Shown here piece by piece: positions 45,251 to 56,064 of a DNA stretch of 64,000 bases (position 1 is the first letter of the stretch; every line of letters begins with the position of its first letter). Below the pieces are notes generated by a model. That model was not told the DNA's origin. It saw nothing but the letters and a program-made list of their open reading frames with translations, and did no database searches. The stretch is from RBG-16-64-13 sp963718375. Its GTDB lineage: Bacteria; Actinomycetota; Thermoleophilia; RBG-16-64-13. The stretch covers positions 1,178,001 through 1,242,000 of the forward strand of contig CAVQZD010000005.1 in assembly GCA_963718375.1 (NCBI GenBank). Direction: 5' to 3'. Made by a program: the position numbers and the translations under genes.

Positions 45251-47535
45251 GGGCCCTCTTGGTGCTTTCTTCTCTTGAAACGGGGCCACCACCAGCTGGA
45301 CGAACCCAGATACACCATCACGGCCGGTACCAATGTCAACCGTACGAGAACGGTATCCGCGACTATGGCGAGAGCGATACCCAACCCCAGCATCTTGGTG
45401 CTCGAGATGCTGGTGAAGGTGAATGCGCCCGTCACGATCACCACGAGCAGTGCGGCGCTGACGATAATGCGCCCAGACCTGACCAGGCCGACGGTCACGC
45501 TCTCGCGCGCGTCTCCGCTCCGGTGCCATCGCTCCTGCATCCGGGTGAACATGAAGACCGCGTAATCCATGGTTATGCCGAACAGGATGCACAGCATCAG
45601 AACCCTGTTGATCGCGTCGATGGCACCGGTGGACGTGAAGCGCAGCACCTCTTCCAGCGCGTCGCCCTGGAAGAGGATGACCAGCAACCCGAGGCTCATG
45701 GCTATGGTGAGTAGATTGGCCGCAACGGCCAGGATCGGTAGGACTACGCTGCGCAACATCACGGCGAACACTATCAGGCTGCTCATTACGATCCAGAGGA
45801 TCACCCACGGCAACCACTTGGTCACTTGCTGCAAGAAATCATGGCTGAACGCAGATTCCCCGGCAAGGTACTTCTCATATCCCGGCGGGGCCTCGATCGC
45901 AGCAAGGTCGTCGACCATCTTGTTGACCTGCTCGCTCGTGAGCCCATCCTCGGGGACAACCCTGAACACGACCGTCCCCGGGGCGACTGTTATCTCGATG
46001 AGCTGTTTGAACTGCCGCAATTGGTCCGCCGTGACGGTGACTCCAGGACTGACGGTGATGCCTTCTTCGGGGATGTCGAAGTTCTGCGGATCGTTGAGCA
46101 ACTGCTCGAACTGCGGCCAGAGCCCGGCGAGAACAGCGGGGTCAGCAAGACCTTGGACAGTGAAGGGACTCTGCACCTCAGCGACCCCTTCCACCGCGGC
46201 CAGTTCTTGCCCGAAGAGGAATAGGTTTGCGGCCCGGACCACGTCGACCGACTGGTCGCCCTCCCAGGTGAGCAGCACCAGCGTCGGTGAGAGAGCTTCC
46301 CACTCGAACTCGTTCTCCAAGATATCCAGACCCTGACGGGCCTCCGCACCGGCCGGCAAGGAGGAGGATGAGGTCATCTGAGTCTTCATGCTCAGCGCGG
46401 GGAAGGCTATCACCCCAATAAGAACGAGCGACACCAAGATGGTCGCCCAAGGGCGCTTGAGCACGAGACCAGACCACCACTTCCATCGCCTGTTCTCGTG
46501 CGCGACGCGGAGTCTGATGACGGCCAGGGCGTCGACTTTCTCGCCTAGCACCGACAGTATCGCCGGCATGAAGGTCACGGAAGCCACCACCGAGAAGAAC
46601 ACCACCAGAGCGCCGCCTATACCCAGCGACCGCAGGCCCGGCGAGGGGAAGAACACCAGCCCGATCACGCCTACCATGACAGCGACGCCGCTGTAGAAGA
46701 CAGAACGGCCCGCGCGAGCCGTGGTGACCACCACGGCTTCTTTGACCGATACCCCTCGGTGAAGCTCTTCTCTGAAGCGCCATACGATGAAAAGCGCGTA
46801 GTCGATAGCGACGGCCAGACCCAACAAGGTCGCTATGTTCATGGCAAAGATGGACATACTCGTCACTCGACCGATGAGATACATGGCGCCAAGGGTCACA
46901 CTTACCGCCAAGCCGCCCGTTATCACCGGCAGGGCCGCAGCCACCAGGCTGCCGAACACCAGGACCAGCGCCACTAGAGCTACCGGCAGACCGTATATCT
47001 CTACCTTGCGCAGATCTTTGAAAGACTGACTGGTGAGGTCAGCGAATACAGCCGGCTCACCGGTCAAATAGGTCTCCAGCTCGCCCTCTGACAGGACCTC
47101 CCGGATCCCGTCCACCTGACCTTGGATCTCCTCCAGGTCGGCAGAGAAGTGCAGCACAGCCACTGAGCTGTGTCCGTCGTCGGAGATCATGACTGAGTTA
47201 CCCGTCGAGGCGTAGGTGTCCACACCGGTCAGACCGACTATTCCCGCTTCAGCCAGTGCATCCAGAGCCTCTTGCTCCAGGGCCTGGAACTCCTCGCTGG
47301 TAGCCTCTAGATCGTCGCTGTGAAAGACCACCGCCAGCGTCGTCGGGCCCTGTGCGAACTTCTCCTCGATGAGGTCGCCCGCTTTCTCGGCCGGTGAATT
47401 CGGGTCGGCAAACCCCCCCGTAAGCACGTCCTCCAGATACGGCGTGGCGATGATGCTGACCGCGAAGATCGCTATCCAAACCGCTATCACGTACCATCTG
47501 AAGCGATGTGAGAATCTGCCCAGAGCTTCGAACAT
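45247..47535 (-). CDS. MMPL-family RND transporter
   Basis: A 762-aa polytopic protein with the duplicated MMPL layout: first helix (YVIAVWIAIFAVSIIATPYL), a ~150-residue extracytoplasmic loop, five helices with AIDYALFIVWRFREELHRG, a second loop, and five more helices with TMDYAVFMFTRMQERW. The paired xxDYAxF motifs carry the Asp of the proton relay in both halves. Such transporters export lipids, siderophores or drugs using the proton gradient. It starts two bases after the tetR stop, so it is under that regulator's promoter. Confidence 0.9.
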   Translation of the reverse strand: MFEALGRFSHRFRWYVIAVWIAIFAVSIIATPYLEDVLTGGFADPNSPAEKAGDLIEEKFAQGPTTLAVVFHSDDLEATSEEFQALEQEALDALAEAGIVGLTGVDTYASTGNSVMISDDGHSSVAVLHFSADLEEIQGQVDGIREVLSEGELETYLTGEPAVFADLTSQSFKDLRKVEIYGLPVALVALVLVFGSLVAAALPVITGGLAVSVTLGAMYLIGRVTSMSIFAMNIATLLGLAVAIDYALFIVWRFREELHRGVSVKEAVVVTTARAGRSVFYSGVAVMVGVIGLVFFPSPGLRSLGIGGALVVFFSVVASVTFMPAILSVLGEKVDALAVIRLRVAHENRRWKWWSGLVLKRPWATILVSLVLIGVIAFPALSMKTQMTSSSSLPAGAEARQGLDILENEFEWEALSPTLVLLTWEGDQSVDVVRAANLFLFGQELAAVEGVAEVQSPFTVQGLADPAVLAGLWPQFEQLLNDPQNFDIPEEGITVSPGVTVTADQLRQFKQLIEITVAPGTVVFRVVPEDGLTSEQVNKMVDDLAAIEAPPGYEKYLAGESAFSHDFLQQVTKWLPWVILWIVMSSLIVFAVMLRSVVLPILAVAANLLTIAMSLGLLVILFQGDALEEVLRFTSTGAIDAINRVLMLCILFGITMDYAVFMFTRMQERWHRSGDARESVTVGLVRSGRIIVSAALLVVIVTGAFTFTSISSTKMLGLGIALAIVADTVLVRLTLVPAVMVYLGSSSWWWPRFKRRKHQEGP

Positions 47536-47537
47536 GC

Positions 47538-48182
47538 TCAGTCCTCGGGCCTGTCTGGGAGCAGCAGCAAGACGAACGCCTCCAGTACTCGCCTGGCGTC
47601 CGCCGAAATGAGATCCGCCACCGGGCCCAGATCGACGGCGCTAACAGAGACTAGGCCGTGGACCAGCGCCCATATCCCGTAGGCCAATTCGGCCGCGCTG
47701 AGAGACTGGTCGGGCGCAAAGAGCCCCTGCTCGATGCCCTCCTGGATCGTGCCCCCGATGATGCGGACGGCACCCAACCCAAGTTCCATCGCCTCACTGG
47801 ACACCGGCACTTCTTGTGCGGTGGCGACAAGCACGCAGCGGAGATCCATCGGATTCTCACGCCCGAAATCGAGATACGCCATACCCAGCTCCACCAGGCG
47901 CGCCCGCAGGGGCAGGTCGGCAGGGACCCGCTCCAGGTAGTCGTCCAGCTTCTTGAAAGACTCCACGAACAAGGAGGCGACAATCTCGTCCCGGTTTGAG
48001 AAGTAGTTGTAGAGCGCCGCAGGGCTAAAGTCGGCCCGCCGTGCCACCTGTCTCAGGCTGATCGATTCGGGGCCCACTTCGAGCAGGAGCTCGCGAGCTA
48101 CTCCCAGGATCTCTTCGCGCGTGTCGCGGTGCCGTCTGTCGCGGCGCGACAAATGGGATTCGTCTTGCACTGTCACCACCAC
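47538..48182 (-). CDS. TetR-family transcriptional regulator
   Basis: A 214-aa protein: an N-terminal HTH (REEILGVARELLLEVGPESISLRQVARRADFSPAALYNYFSNRDE, broken here by conserved F/Y positions of the family) and a helical ligand-binding part ending in a TetR_C-like WAL region. It is first in the tetR-MMPL-glycosyltransferase operon and probably represses it. GTG codons at 48182, 48179 and 48173 all fit as starts and none has a clear ribosome binding site; a TTGACA lies at 48204-48199. Confidence 0.85.
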   Translation of the reverse strand: MVVTVQDESHLSRRDRRHRDTREEILGVARELLLEVGPESISLRQVARRADFSPAALYNYFSNRDEIVASLFVESFKKLDDYLERVPADLPLRARLVELGMAYLDFGRENPMDLRCVLVATAQEVPVSSEAMELGLGAVRIIGGTIQEGIEQGLFAPDQSLSAAELAYGIWALVHGLVSVSAVDLGPVADLISADARRVLEAFVLLLLPDRPED

Positions 48183-48185
48183 TTT

Positions 48186-48238
48186 AGCGAACGCCGGTTG
48201 TCAATCTGAACGGCGCCCAGCCATACGAACGCTGTTCG
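48186..48238 (-). promoter_or_regulatory. Candidate operator/promoter of the tetR-MMPL operon
   Basis: The intergenic region has an inverted repeat CGAAC-GCT-GTTCG at 48226-48238, and the half-site GCGAACGC appears again near 48186. A TTGACA box lies between them (48204-48199 on the minus strand). Self-repression by the TetR protein at these boxes is a reasonable inference. Confidence 0.45.
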
Positions 48239-48306
48239 CTCCGGACATACTATCCCGCCGCACGACGAGTTACAAGTCTCCCGGATACCTCGAGCGGTAG
48301 CCCACC

Positions 48307-51300
48307 TCAGTCCACAGGCACCTTGTGCCCGAGTACTTCGCCCACCTTTGAGGAGAGCCCCTGTGGAGTGAAGGGCTTGCCCAAGAAGAACACGCCTTCT
48401 TCCAGTCTGCCGGCGTGCACGATCGCGTCACGTGGATGACCAGAGATGTAGAGCACCGGCAGCCCGGGGATCCGGGAGGCCAACTCCTTCGCCAAATCGT
48501 TGCCTTGCATCCCGCCAGACAGCACTACATCGGTGACGAGCAGGTCAGGCGGTCCGCTCATGTCCTCAAGAAGATCGAGCGCTTCTTGCCCACTGCCCGC
48601 GACAAAGACCAGGTAGCCCGTTTGCCCAAGGACGCGGGCGATCAGCCGGCGAAGCGGAGGTTCATCTTCCACCACCAGGACGGTCTCACCACCGGTCGCG
48701 GCCGGCACTCCTTTTGGCGCGTCCACAGGTGCCGACTCGGGGTCTTCATCCAAGCGGGGCAGATAGACCTTCATGGTCGTGCCCTTGCCGACCTCACTGT
48801 AAGCCACCACTTGGCCGCCGCTTTGCCGGACGATGCCGTACACAGCGGACAAGCCCAGCCCGGGACCCTCCCCCTGTGGCTTCGTCGTGAAGAAGGGCTC
48901 GAAGATGCGCAGTCTAGTGGTGGCATCCATCCCGATACCGGTGTCGGCCACCGATAGCACCTCGTACATGCCGGGCTGCAGCTCAGGATAGGCTCGGCAG
49001 TACTCCTCGTCAGCTCAACGCTCTCCACCAACACGTACACCCGGCCACCCTGCGGCATGGATTCCTGTGCGTTCTTGACCAGGTTCATCACGACACGCTC
49101 GAATTGCTCTGTGTCTACCTCCACCACGCCGGCCTCGGAAGCATCCCTCATCACCAGCTCCACGCCACCGGTCAGAGATTCCTTCAAGCGAGGTTCCATC
49201 GGAGACAAGAGATCGCCGAGTCTCACCTTCCTAGGCCTGAGTGGTTGTTGGCGAGCGAAGGCCAGAATCTGGCTGGTCAAGGCAGCCGCCCGCTCGGCGG
49301 CGTTGCGGATCTCGACCGCGTCCCTGCGCATGGAGCCGACATCCCGCTCATCCTCACCAGCCAGGATGAGGTCGCCGTAGCCGATGATCGCGGTGAGAAG
49401 GTTGTTGAAGTCGTGCGCTATGCCACCCGCCAGCTGCCCCACTGCTTCCAGTTCGGCATGCTGCAGGTTGCTGAGGTCTGCGTCCGAGGGCGCGGACACG
49501 TCCTTCCTCTCGCTCGCGTCGTTCACGACAGCCAGAGCGTAGTCTTCACCACCGTGCCGCACGTGGCTGATGACGACGTCCACCAAGATCTCCTCGCCGA
49601 CCTTTGTGGCGAACGTGGTCCGGCGCGCACAGGATCCGTGGTGCAAGACCTCGAGCCAGATATGCTTCCATTCTCTGGCCGTGACCGCGTCCAGATCTCG
49701 CATGCCCCGTGCCAGGATCTCAGCCCTTGAGAACCCCAGCTTCTTGCAGATGGAGTCGGTAGCGTAGGCGAACTGTCCGTCTTCACCCGCCCAAAGGATC
49801 GCGTCTCCGCCTCTGCCAAGTGAGAGCTGCGTTCTCTGGAGGTTCTCCTCAAGCCGCTTGCGCTCGCTGATGTCCCTTGCGACCACAAACTTGTACTCTG
49901 CCCCGTCGTAGAGCGCGTATGTGATACTCAGCTCCACAGGCATGTTCCTGCCGTCCCTGGTCCGATGCAGGCTCTCACGGCGTACAACGCCCGCTGCCTT
50001 CACCACGTCCACCGGATCAGTCGCTCCGACCGCAATCGTTGGGTTGAGCTGGTAGATAGTCATCGCCAGCAGCTCTTCGCGGCTGTATCCGAGCTGCGTG
50101 CAAGCCGCTTGGTTGACGTTGACTATCCTGCCGTCCGAGCCTACCCAATACACTTGGTCATCAGAGTGTTCGCGTGCGTATAGCTCCATGGGGGACACGG
50201 GGGGGGCTTCCACCTCCTCCGTGACGTCCTGGGTCACGCCCACTACCTTCACGGGCGCGCCCTCGTGGCCAAGAATGGCAGCCCCCAATGAATGGACCTT
50301 TCGCCGGGCTCGGTCTTGCTCCCTCACGATGAAGTACTCGACGTCATACGACCCTCCGGTCGCGATCACTCTGGCAAGCTCCGTTCCCAGTGCGGCCGGC
50401 TCTTCGGCTAGGTCCGTCAGAGTGCCAGCTTCGAGCGGGAAGTAGGGGGAGTGACCACTGATACCGAAGACGCGAAGTGCACCCGGAGACAGCCAGATGC
50501 TCCGGGCGACTAGGTCGATCTCCCATCTGCCCATGTGCGCGGGGACCCTGCCCCAAGCCAGACTCGCTTCACTCTCGTGCAGTATTCTCTGCGCCTCTAC
50601 ACGTTCGCCGACATCACGAAACTGCACGAACGAGCGCACATGGCCATCGGGATCGTTCCACACGACCGACATGCAATCGGCTGGAAACGTCGACCCGTCG
50701 CCTCTAACAAACTCCACTTCCTGCAGGGTGGTACCCAGGTCTATCCGCCCCTGCGCATCGTCGCCCGACTCGCTTCGCAGCCTGACAAGGCTGCCCGGCT
50801 CGGCCGCGCAGATATCCTCCTTAGCCATCCCTAGCATGCGGCACGCCGAGGGATTCGCATCGACGACAGCTCCTCCGGGCGCTAAGACGAGTATGCCGTC
50901 CAGACTATGGTCGAAGAGAGAACGATAGCGTTCCTCGCTTTCCAGGAGCGCTTCTTCGGCCACCACCCGTGAGGTGACATCGCGCACCGACTCGATCGTG
51001 CCGGTCACTTCACCGTCCGGGGACCGCAGGAGTCTGGCGAGATGCCAGAAGTGGCCCCACTTTTCGGGCATCGTGGGGTGATGCCACTCTTGCTCACCAG
51101 ACAGGCTGTCACCGTCGAAGACCACGTCACGGTACTTCTCGGGGACAGACCTGGTCGGATCAAGCAGCACCTCGCTCAAGGTGACAGTGTCGTCCAGCGC
51201 AGCTCGCACCGCGGATTCGTCGACGCGCTTCCCGATGACCTGCGAGGCAGCGACCCCCGTCCAGGCCTCTGCAACCTGGTTCCAGGCCATGATTTTCTTT

Positions 51301-52046
51301 TCCTTGTCCAACGCGAAGGTGGCGTCGGGGAGCAAGGCCACGAGGTCCGCAAGCCGGCGCCGCTCTTGCTCGGCCATCCCCCGAGCTTCTTCGAGTCTTT
51401 CGGCGTTCCATCTGGCGCTGAGCGCCAGGGCCCCGACGAGCCCGAAGAACTCGAACAGGGTGGCGCCCGCGAAGAAGACCACAGCAAAGGCGTCCAACTC
51501 CCCCAGAGGGAACCCCTCGGCGGTCACCAGCCAATGTACGCCGGATAGCAGCCAGAGTGCCCCGTACGCGAGGAACAGAAGTGCGCCTGACTTCAAGAAC
51601 GGTCGTGAACGTATCCTGCCCGCGAGTGAGACGTACGTCATGCCCACCAGGATCGTGGTGATCGCAACGGACGTCACCATGCTCCGTGCGGCTGGGGCGT
51701 CCCATACATAGGTGAAGACACTGATCAGCCCCACCGCCGCGACAGGCACGAGAAACAGACGAAGATCGGTGCCCGCGCGGCCGAAGTACTGTCTGAGCCC
51801 TTCGAGGCGAAGCACGGCGGCCAGCAGTATCAGCGCCGGCATGCCCAGCACGATCAGCGCGTGCGGGAAGTCGCCGGAATCGGCCAACAGCAGACAGCTC
51901 ACGCCGACGAACGCGAAGCTCACTGTCCAGAGACTGAATCCCCGCGGGACACGCCAGACCGTCCCGTAGATCGCCATCACGGCGCAGACGAAGAAGGCCG
52001 CTCCGGCCAGATACGCCAACATCGTGCCCGCACCGATACTGGACAT
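48307..52046 (-). CDS. Hybrid sensor histidine kinase with multiple PAS domains (one apparent frameshift)
   Basis: Joined length about 1245 aa. About seven membrane helices (residues ~8-225) form the sensor anchor. At least four PAS domains follow (FALDKEKKIMAWNQVAEAW; GILVLAPGGAVVDANPSAC; QVYWVGSDGRIVNVNQAAC; DAILWAGEDGQFAYATDS). The H box is GGIAHDFNNLLTAIIGYGDL, the N box VMNLVKNAQES. The frame changes near 49000; the second frame supplies VADTGIGMD, GPGLGLSAVYGIV and a receiver domain with VVEDEPPLRR, D in LLVTDVVLSG and K in FLGKPFT. This is the NtrB-like hybrid kinase type. No regulator gene is adjacent, so it may signal through its own receiver. Confidence 0.85.
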
Positions 52047-52084
52047 ACGCCCGTCCTGTGCTCTGGGGACCTGTCAGTTGCTCA

Positions 52085-52735
52085 CTATACCGCGACGGTC
52101 AGAGCCACGAAGTGCTCCACGAGAGCGTCAAACGCGTCAAAGGCCGGTACCGCCTCCTTGACCGAGCCGAACCCGTACCGCGCGAAGGCGAACGACAGCC
52201 CAGCTTCGCGGGCAGAATCATGGTCACCCTGGGTATCGCCGACATAAACGGCGCTACTCAGACCCTGACTCTGTGCCAACCTGCCGAGCATCTCGGTCTT
52301 GGACAGACCCGAGCATCCGTTGCAGTCCGCTCCCGCAAAGTACTTCCGCAGACCAGTGCTGTCGAAGAAGAGATCCAGATACCAGTCCTGGCAGTTACTG
52401 ACCAGATACAGCGGGTAGGCCGGGGCCAGTAGCCGAAGCCCCGACTCCACCCCGACGAAGAGGGTGCCCCCCGACTCGACGATAGCCTGCTCCTCGCGCA
52501 CGTCTATGGCCTTCAGCATGGCTTCCGTGGGCGGGCAGATCTCGGGCACGAGTATCTCCACACATCCCAAGAACGGGGTGCCCGCCACCGAGCGAATGCC
52601 GTCCACGGTCACCCGAGTCTCCGCGCCCGATTCCGCCAATGCTTCGTTCCAGCCCCGGGCCGTGGGGGCCGCGGCGTCCCAAAGCGTGCCGTCGAGGTCG
52701 AAGATGAGAGCGTCAGGCCTGTGCAAGCCAGCCAC
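52085..52735 (-). CDS. HAD-family phosphatase
   Basis: A 216-aa HAD hydrolase: motif I LIFDLDGTLWD with both catalytic aspartates, motif II YLVSNCQDW (Ser-Asn), motif III lysine in LSKTEM, motif IV VYVGDTQGDHDSA. A four-helix cap lies between motifs I and II, as in phosphoglycolate-phosphatase-like members. It starts at GTG 52735, inside the end of thrC (23-base overlap), so the two are cotranscribed. A phosphoserine- or homoserine-phosphate-linked role is conceivable from the neighbour but not shown by the sequence. Confidence 0.85.
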   Translation of the reverse strand: MAGLHRPDALIFDLDGTLWDAAAPTARGWNEALAESGAETRVTVDGIRSVAGTPFLGCVEILVPEICPPTEAMLKAIDVREEQAIVESGGTLFVGVESGLRLLAPAYPLYLVSNCQDWYLDLFFDSTGLRKYFAGADCNGCSGLSKTEMLGRLAQSQGLSSAVYVGDTQGDHDSAREAGLSFAFARYGFGSVKEAVPAFDAFDALVEHFVALTVAV

Positions 52736-54236
52736 CTATCCCTTGCTCGAGAGACTGGGGGTCGCCTTCGACCCTGTCTGCATGCCGCACCGGCCGGGTG
52801 CAGACCTCTCGTATCGCATCAGGGACCGGATGACCAGGCGCAAGTCCATCCACCGCCGCAAGCAGATGCAGTTCGTCGCCGTCCACGGGAGCGCCGGGTG
52901 CGAGTCCGGTCAGTCCGCGCACCACATCAGCTGGGAACTTGCTCCAGTGCGCGGTCGACACTACCAGCATGGGCAGGTCACCCATGTGCCTCTCCGCCAC
53001 TTCCCAGGCCACTGCGGTGTGTGGATCAAGGAGATACCGGTGCTCGTCCTGTACTTTGCGTATCGTCGCCAGGCTTGTCTCGTCGTCCACCCAATCGCCG
53101 ACGAACTCGCGTCGTATCCTCGCGAACGTGACTTCGTCCAGAGAGAAGGACCCAGAAGCGCCCAGAGAGGCCATCCACTCGACTACCTGAGCGCCGTTGC
53201 CGGTCAGCTCGTACAGCAGGCGTTCGAGATTGGAGGAGACGAGGATGTCCATGGAAGGAGAGGCCGTCTTCACGAGGCTGCGGTCTGCGATCTCATACCG
53301 ACCGGAGGCCAAGAAGTCGGACAGCACGTTGTTGCTGTTGGATGCACATAGGAGCCGCTCAAAGGGCACGCCCATCCGCTTGGCATAGTACGCGGCAAGC
53401 AGATTACCGAAGTTGCCGCTCGGCACGCACACATCCATGGGTTCACCCATGCGAAAGCGGCCGCGCTCCACCATCGCGACGTAGGCGCTGATGTAGTAGA
53501 CGATCTGCGGCAGAAGGCGGCCCCAATTTATGGAGTTGGCCGATGAGAGGCGCAGACCATGACGCTCCAGCAGCCCGGCACAGAACTCCTCGTCGGCGAA
53601 CACCGCCTTGACACACGATTGGCAGGTGTCAAAATCGCCGCCGACAGCAAACACTGTCAGGTTCTTGCCTCGCTGCGTGACCATCTGCCGCCGCTGCAGG
53701 GCAGAGACACCGCCCTCCGGGTAGCAGACTGCGATCTTGGTATGCGCTCGATCGGCGAATCCGCTCAGCGCCGCGACCCCCGTGTCGCCTGATGTGGCAA
53801 CCAGGATGAGATACTCGGCTTCGTCACGTCCCTCGCAGCGTGACTGCTCTACCGCCTCCGAGAAGAACAGAGGCATGCACTGCAAGGCCATGTCCTTGAA
53901 GGCCAGGGTCGGACCGTGCCAGAGTTCCAAGACGAATCGATCGACGCCCAGATCCCGCAAGACCGCCACATCTCTGTGATCGAAGTTCTTGCCGTACGCT
54001 TTTCGAGCTATAGCGGAGACCTTCTCCTGAGAGATATCGGGTTCGAACAGGCTGAATATCTCAGCCGCGCGCTGCCAGTAAGGGAGCCCCTTCAGCGCGT
54101 CCATCCCGGCCAGGCTAAGGCTGGGGAGTCGCTCCGGAACGAACAGGCCGCCACCGGACGCCATGCCCCGCAAGAGGACATCTGTGAATCGAAGCGGCTC
54201 ATCGAGAGCGGCTCTTGTGTCTAAGTACCTGATCAC
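52713..54236 (-). CDS. thrC: Threonine synthase
   Basis: A 507-aa PLP enzyme of the long (fungal/E. coli-like) threonine synthase type. The N-terminal segment is RYLDTRAALDEPLRFTDVLL with GGLFVPE; the PLP lysine is in GPTLAFKDMALQ; the phosphate loop region is SGDTGVAALSGF; and SANSINWGRLLPQIVYY plus VCVPSGNFGN complete the active site. It converts O-phosphohomoserine to threonine in the cytoplasm. The HAD gene overlaps its 3' end, and tRNA-Arg lies 34 bases upstream on the same strand. Confidence 0.95.
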   Translation of the reverse strand: MIRYLDTRAALDEPLRFTDVLLRGMASGGGLFVPERLPSLSLAGMDALKGLPYWQRAAEIFSLFEPDISQEKVSAIARKAYGKNFDHRDVAVLRDLGVDRFVLELWHGPTLAFKDMALQCMPLFFSEAVEQSRCEGRDEAEYLILVATSGDTGVAALSGFADRAHTKIAVCYPEGGVSALQRRQMVTQRGKNLTVFAVGGDFDTCQSCVKAVFADEEFCAGLLERHGLRLSSANSINWGRLLPQIVYYISAYVAMVERGRFRMGEPMDVCVPSGNFGNLLAAYYAKRMGVPFERLLCASNSNNVLSDFLASGRYEIADRSLVKTASPSMDILVSSNLERLLYELTGNGAQVVEWMASLGASGSFSLDEVTFARIRREFVGDWVDDETSLATIRKVQDEHRYLLDPHTAVAWEVAERHMGDLPMLVVSTAHWSKFPADVVRGLTGLAPGAPVDGDELHLLAAVDGLAPGHPVPDAIREVCTRPVRHADRVEGDPQSLEQGIGGWLAQA

Positions 54237-54270
54237 GACTTCTGCCTATGAGTCGAGGCTTGCGCGGCAG

Positions 54271-54342
54271 TGCCCCCGGGAGGACTCGAACCTCCGCACG
54301 AGGTTTAGGAAACCTCTGCTCTATCCCCTGAGCTACGGGGGC
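54271..54342 (-). tRNA. tRNA-Arg (anticodon CCT)
   Basis: A complete 72-base cloverleaf: acceptor GCCCCCG/CGGGGGC with discriminator A, D stem GCTC/GAGC, anticodon stem GAGGT/ACCTC with loop TTCCTAA (anticodon CCT), T stem GGAGG/CCTCC with loop TTCGAGT, and a 4-base variable loop. CCA is not encoded. It reads AGG codons. Confidence 0.95.
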
Positions 54343-54472
54343 GCACGCCGCAGCGAACGGCGGGCAGATTCTAGCATCCCGGCCGCGATAGGTCGGGGTC
54401 TGTGGCCGTCCCGTGCTTGTGTATACTGCAAATCATCCGATCGACTTCCGGAGGATTGGGGCCGAGACCAGC

Positions 54473-55072
54473 GTGCACGTAATATTCGACAGCGTCTATG
54501 CACGCGCTTGTATGGGGGCTGGCCTCGCCGTACTCTCAGGTGTGCGAGGATTCCTCCCCGTCGCGTTCTTGGCCTTGTACTCCCGTCTCGAATTCGCGAG
54601 TGCTCCACTGCTCGAGGGCACCGCGTTCGCGTTCCTTGAGTCCACTTGGGCGGTAACGGTGCTGTTCGTCCTCGCGTTCGCTGAACTGCTGTTGGACAAG
54701 TTCTTCCCTAGGAGCCCCCTCTTCGCCCGCATCATGCAGCCCATCCGTATTCTCTTGGGCGGCTTGGTCTTCGCGGCGGCTGTCTCACCTGAGGGCTGGG
54801 TCGTCAGTCTGGTCGGCGGCCTGCTCGGCCTTGTCATCGCCGGGCTCACCGACAGAGCCCGCCGGCAGACCCGGTCAGGGATGACAGCCGACAAGACCGC
54901 TGTCGTCCTGGTCAGCGTCTACGAGGACATCGCGGTGTTGGTGGGTACGCTCTTGTTCGTCTTGGTCCCGTTGATCGGGGCCCTGCTGGCCTTCCTCCTG
55001 CTGCTCTTCTTCTATCGAGTCGAACGGAGAGGCCGGCGCAAACACAAGGGGTTACGCATCCTGAAAGGATAG
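54473..55072 (+). CDS. DUF4126-family membrane protein
   Basis: About 200 aa from GTG 54473; an in-frame GTG at 54413 is possible, but a -10-like TATACT at 54421-54426 would then lie inside the gene. Several hydrophobic segments, with GVRGFLPVAFLALYSR near the start, an LLLDKFFPRSPLFARIMQP loop, ILLGGLVFAAAV, and a basic C-terminus. The S/A-G-x-R start and D-K-x-P loop are the DUF4126 pattern. Function unknown. Confidence 0.75.
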   Translation: MHVIFDSVYARACMGAGLAVLSGVRGFLPVAFLALYSRLEFASAPLLEGTAFAFLESTWAVTVLFVLAFAELLLDKFFPRSPLFARIMQPIRILLGGLVFAAAVSPEGWVVSLVGGLLGLVIAGLTDRARRQTRSGMTADKTAVVLVSVYEDIAVLVGTLLFVLVPLIGALLAFLLLLFFYRVERRGRRKHKGLRILKG

Positions 55073-55081
55073 TCGCTACTC

Positions 55082-55789
55082 ATGAGCGCAGAAGCGGCCG
55101 AAGTCAATTACGCGCTTTTGAGACACCAGATGGTGGAGGAGCAGCTGCACCGCCGCGGCATAGCCGACGAGCGCCTGTTGGAAGCCATGGAGAAGGTTCC
55201 GCGTCACCTTTTCGTTCCCCCCGACCAGGCTGAACACGCCTACGAAGATGGGCCTCTCCCGATAGGCGGGGGACAGACGATATCCCAGCCGTACATGGTC
55301 GCCCGGATGTCGGAGCTTCTGGCTCTGAGCAAGACCTCGCGAGTGCTCGAGATAGGCACCGGCTCAGGCTACCAGACGGCTATCCTTGCCGAATTGGCGA
55401 AACGGGTGTGGACCGTGGAGCGACTACCTGACCTTTCGGAGAAGGCTGAGTCCCTCTTGGCCAAGCTCGGATACGCCAACATCACGGTCGTCGTCGGCGA
55501 CGGCAGCCTGGGACATCCGGACGCGGCGCCGTACGACGCCATCCTGGTCACCGCCGGCGCGCCCAGGGTGCCGCAGCCGCTGAGAGAACAGATGGTGGCA
55601 GGTGGTCGGATGGTAATACCAATCGAAGCGGGAGCGGCCGTTCAGGAGTTGCTCCTGATCGAGAGGCTCGGTCCGACCGGGCCCGGCGAAGGATCTGCCG
55701 TCGGCGCCAACGACGCCGCCTACAGGGAGACGTCCGTCCTCGGATGCGTGTTCGTCCCCCTGGTCGGGGAGGAAGGCTACCGGCAGTGA
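55082..55789 (+). CDS. pcm: Protein-L-isoaspartate O-methyltransferase
   Basis: A 235-aa SAM-dependent enzyme: MVEEQLHRRGI, VPRHLFVP, the Pcmt motif GGGQTISQPYMVARM, SAM motif I VLEIGTGSGYQTAILA, and VVVGDGSLGHPDAAPYDAIL, then GGRMVIPI. All motifs of the family are present and length is normal. It methylates isoaspartyl residues so that damaged proteins can be repaired. Its TGA overlaps the GTG start of acylphosphatase. Confidence 0.95.
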   Translation: MSAEAAEVNYALLRHQMVEEQLHRRGIADERLLEAMEKVPRHLFVPPDQAEHAYEDGPLPIGGGQTISQPYMVARMSELLALSKTSRVLEIGTGSGYQTAILAELAKRVWTVERLPDLSEKAESLLAKLGYANITVVVGDGSLGHPDAAPYDAILVTAGAPRVPQPLREQMVAGGRMVIPIEAGAAVQELLLIERLGPTGPGEGSAVGANDAAYRETSVLGCVFVPLVGEEGYRQ

Positions 55790-56064
55790 CGGAGGACCTC
55801 GTCCGAGTACACCTGTTCGTCCAGGGGCGGGTGCAGGGCGTCAACTTCCGCTACAGCGCATACAGGGAGGCTGAGCGGCTGGGAGTGAGCGGGTGGGCAC
55901 GCAACCTGCCCGACGGCACGGTGGAGGCAGTCTACGAGGGCGGTCGCGACGCCGTCGAACAGATGGTGGCGTGGACCAGACACGGGCCCCAGTGGGCTCG
56001 AGTGACCGGCGTCGTCGTGCACGATGAGACGCCAAGAGGAGAGCGGGGCTTCGGCATCAGTTGA
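55786..56064 (+). CDS. acyP: Acylphosphatase
   Basis: A 92-aa protein from GTG 55786, overlapping the pcm stop as GTGA. Contains the signature VQGRVQGVNFRYSAYREA (catalytic Arg in V-x-F-R), the catalytic Asn in GWARNLPDGTVEAVYEG, and a C-terminal RGERGFGI strand. It hydrolyses acyl phosphates. A terminator hairpin covers its stop codon. Confidence 0.95.
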   Translation: MTEDLVRVHLFVQGRVQGVNFRYSAYREAERLGVSGWARNLPDGTVEAVYEGGRDAVEQMVAWTRHGPQWARVTGVVVHDETPRGERGFGIS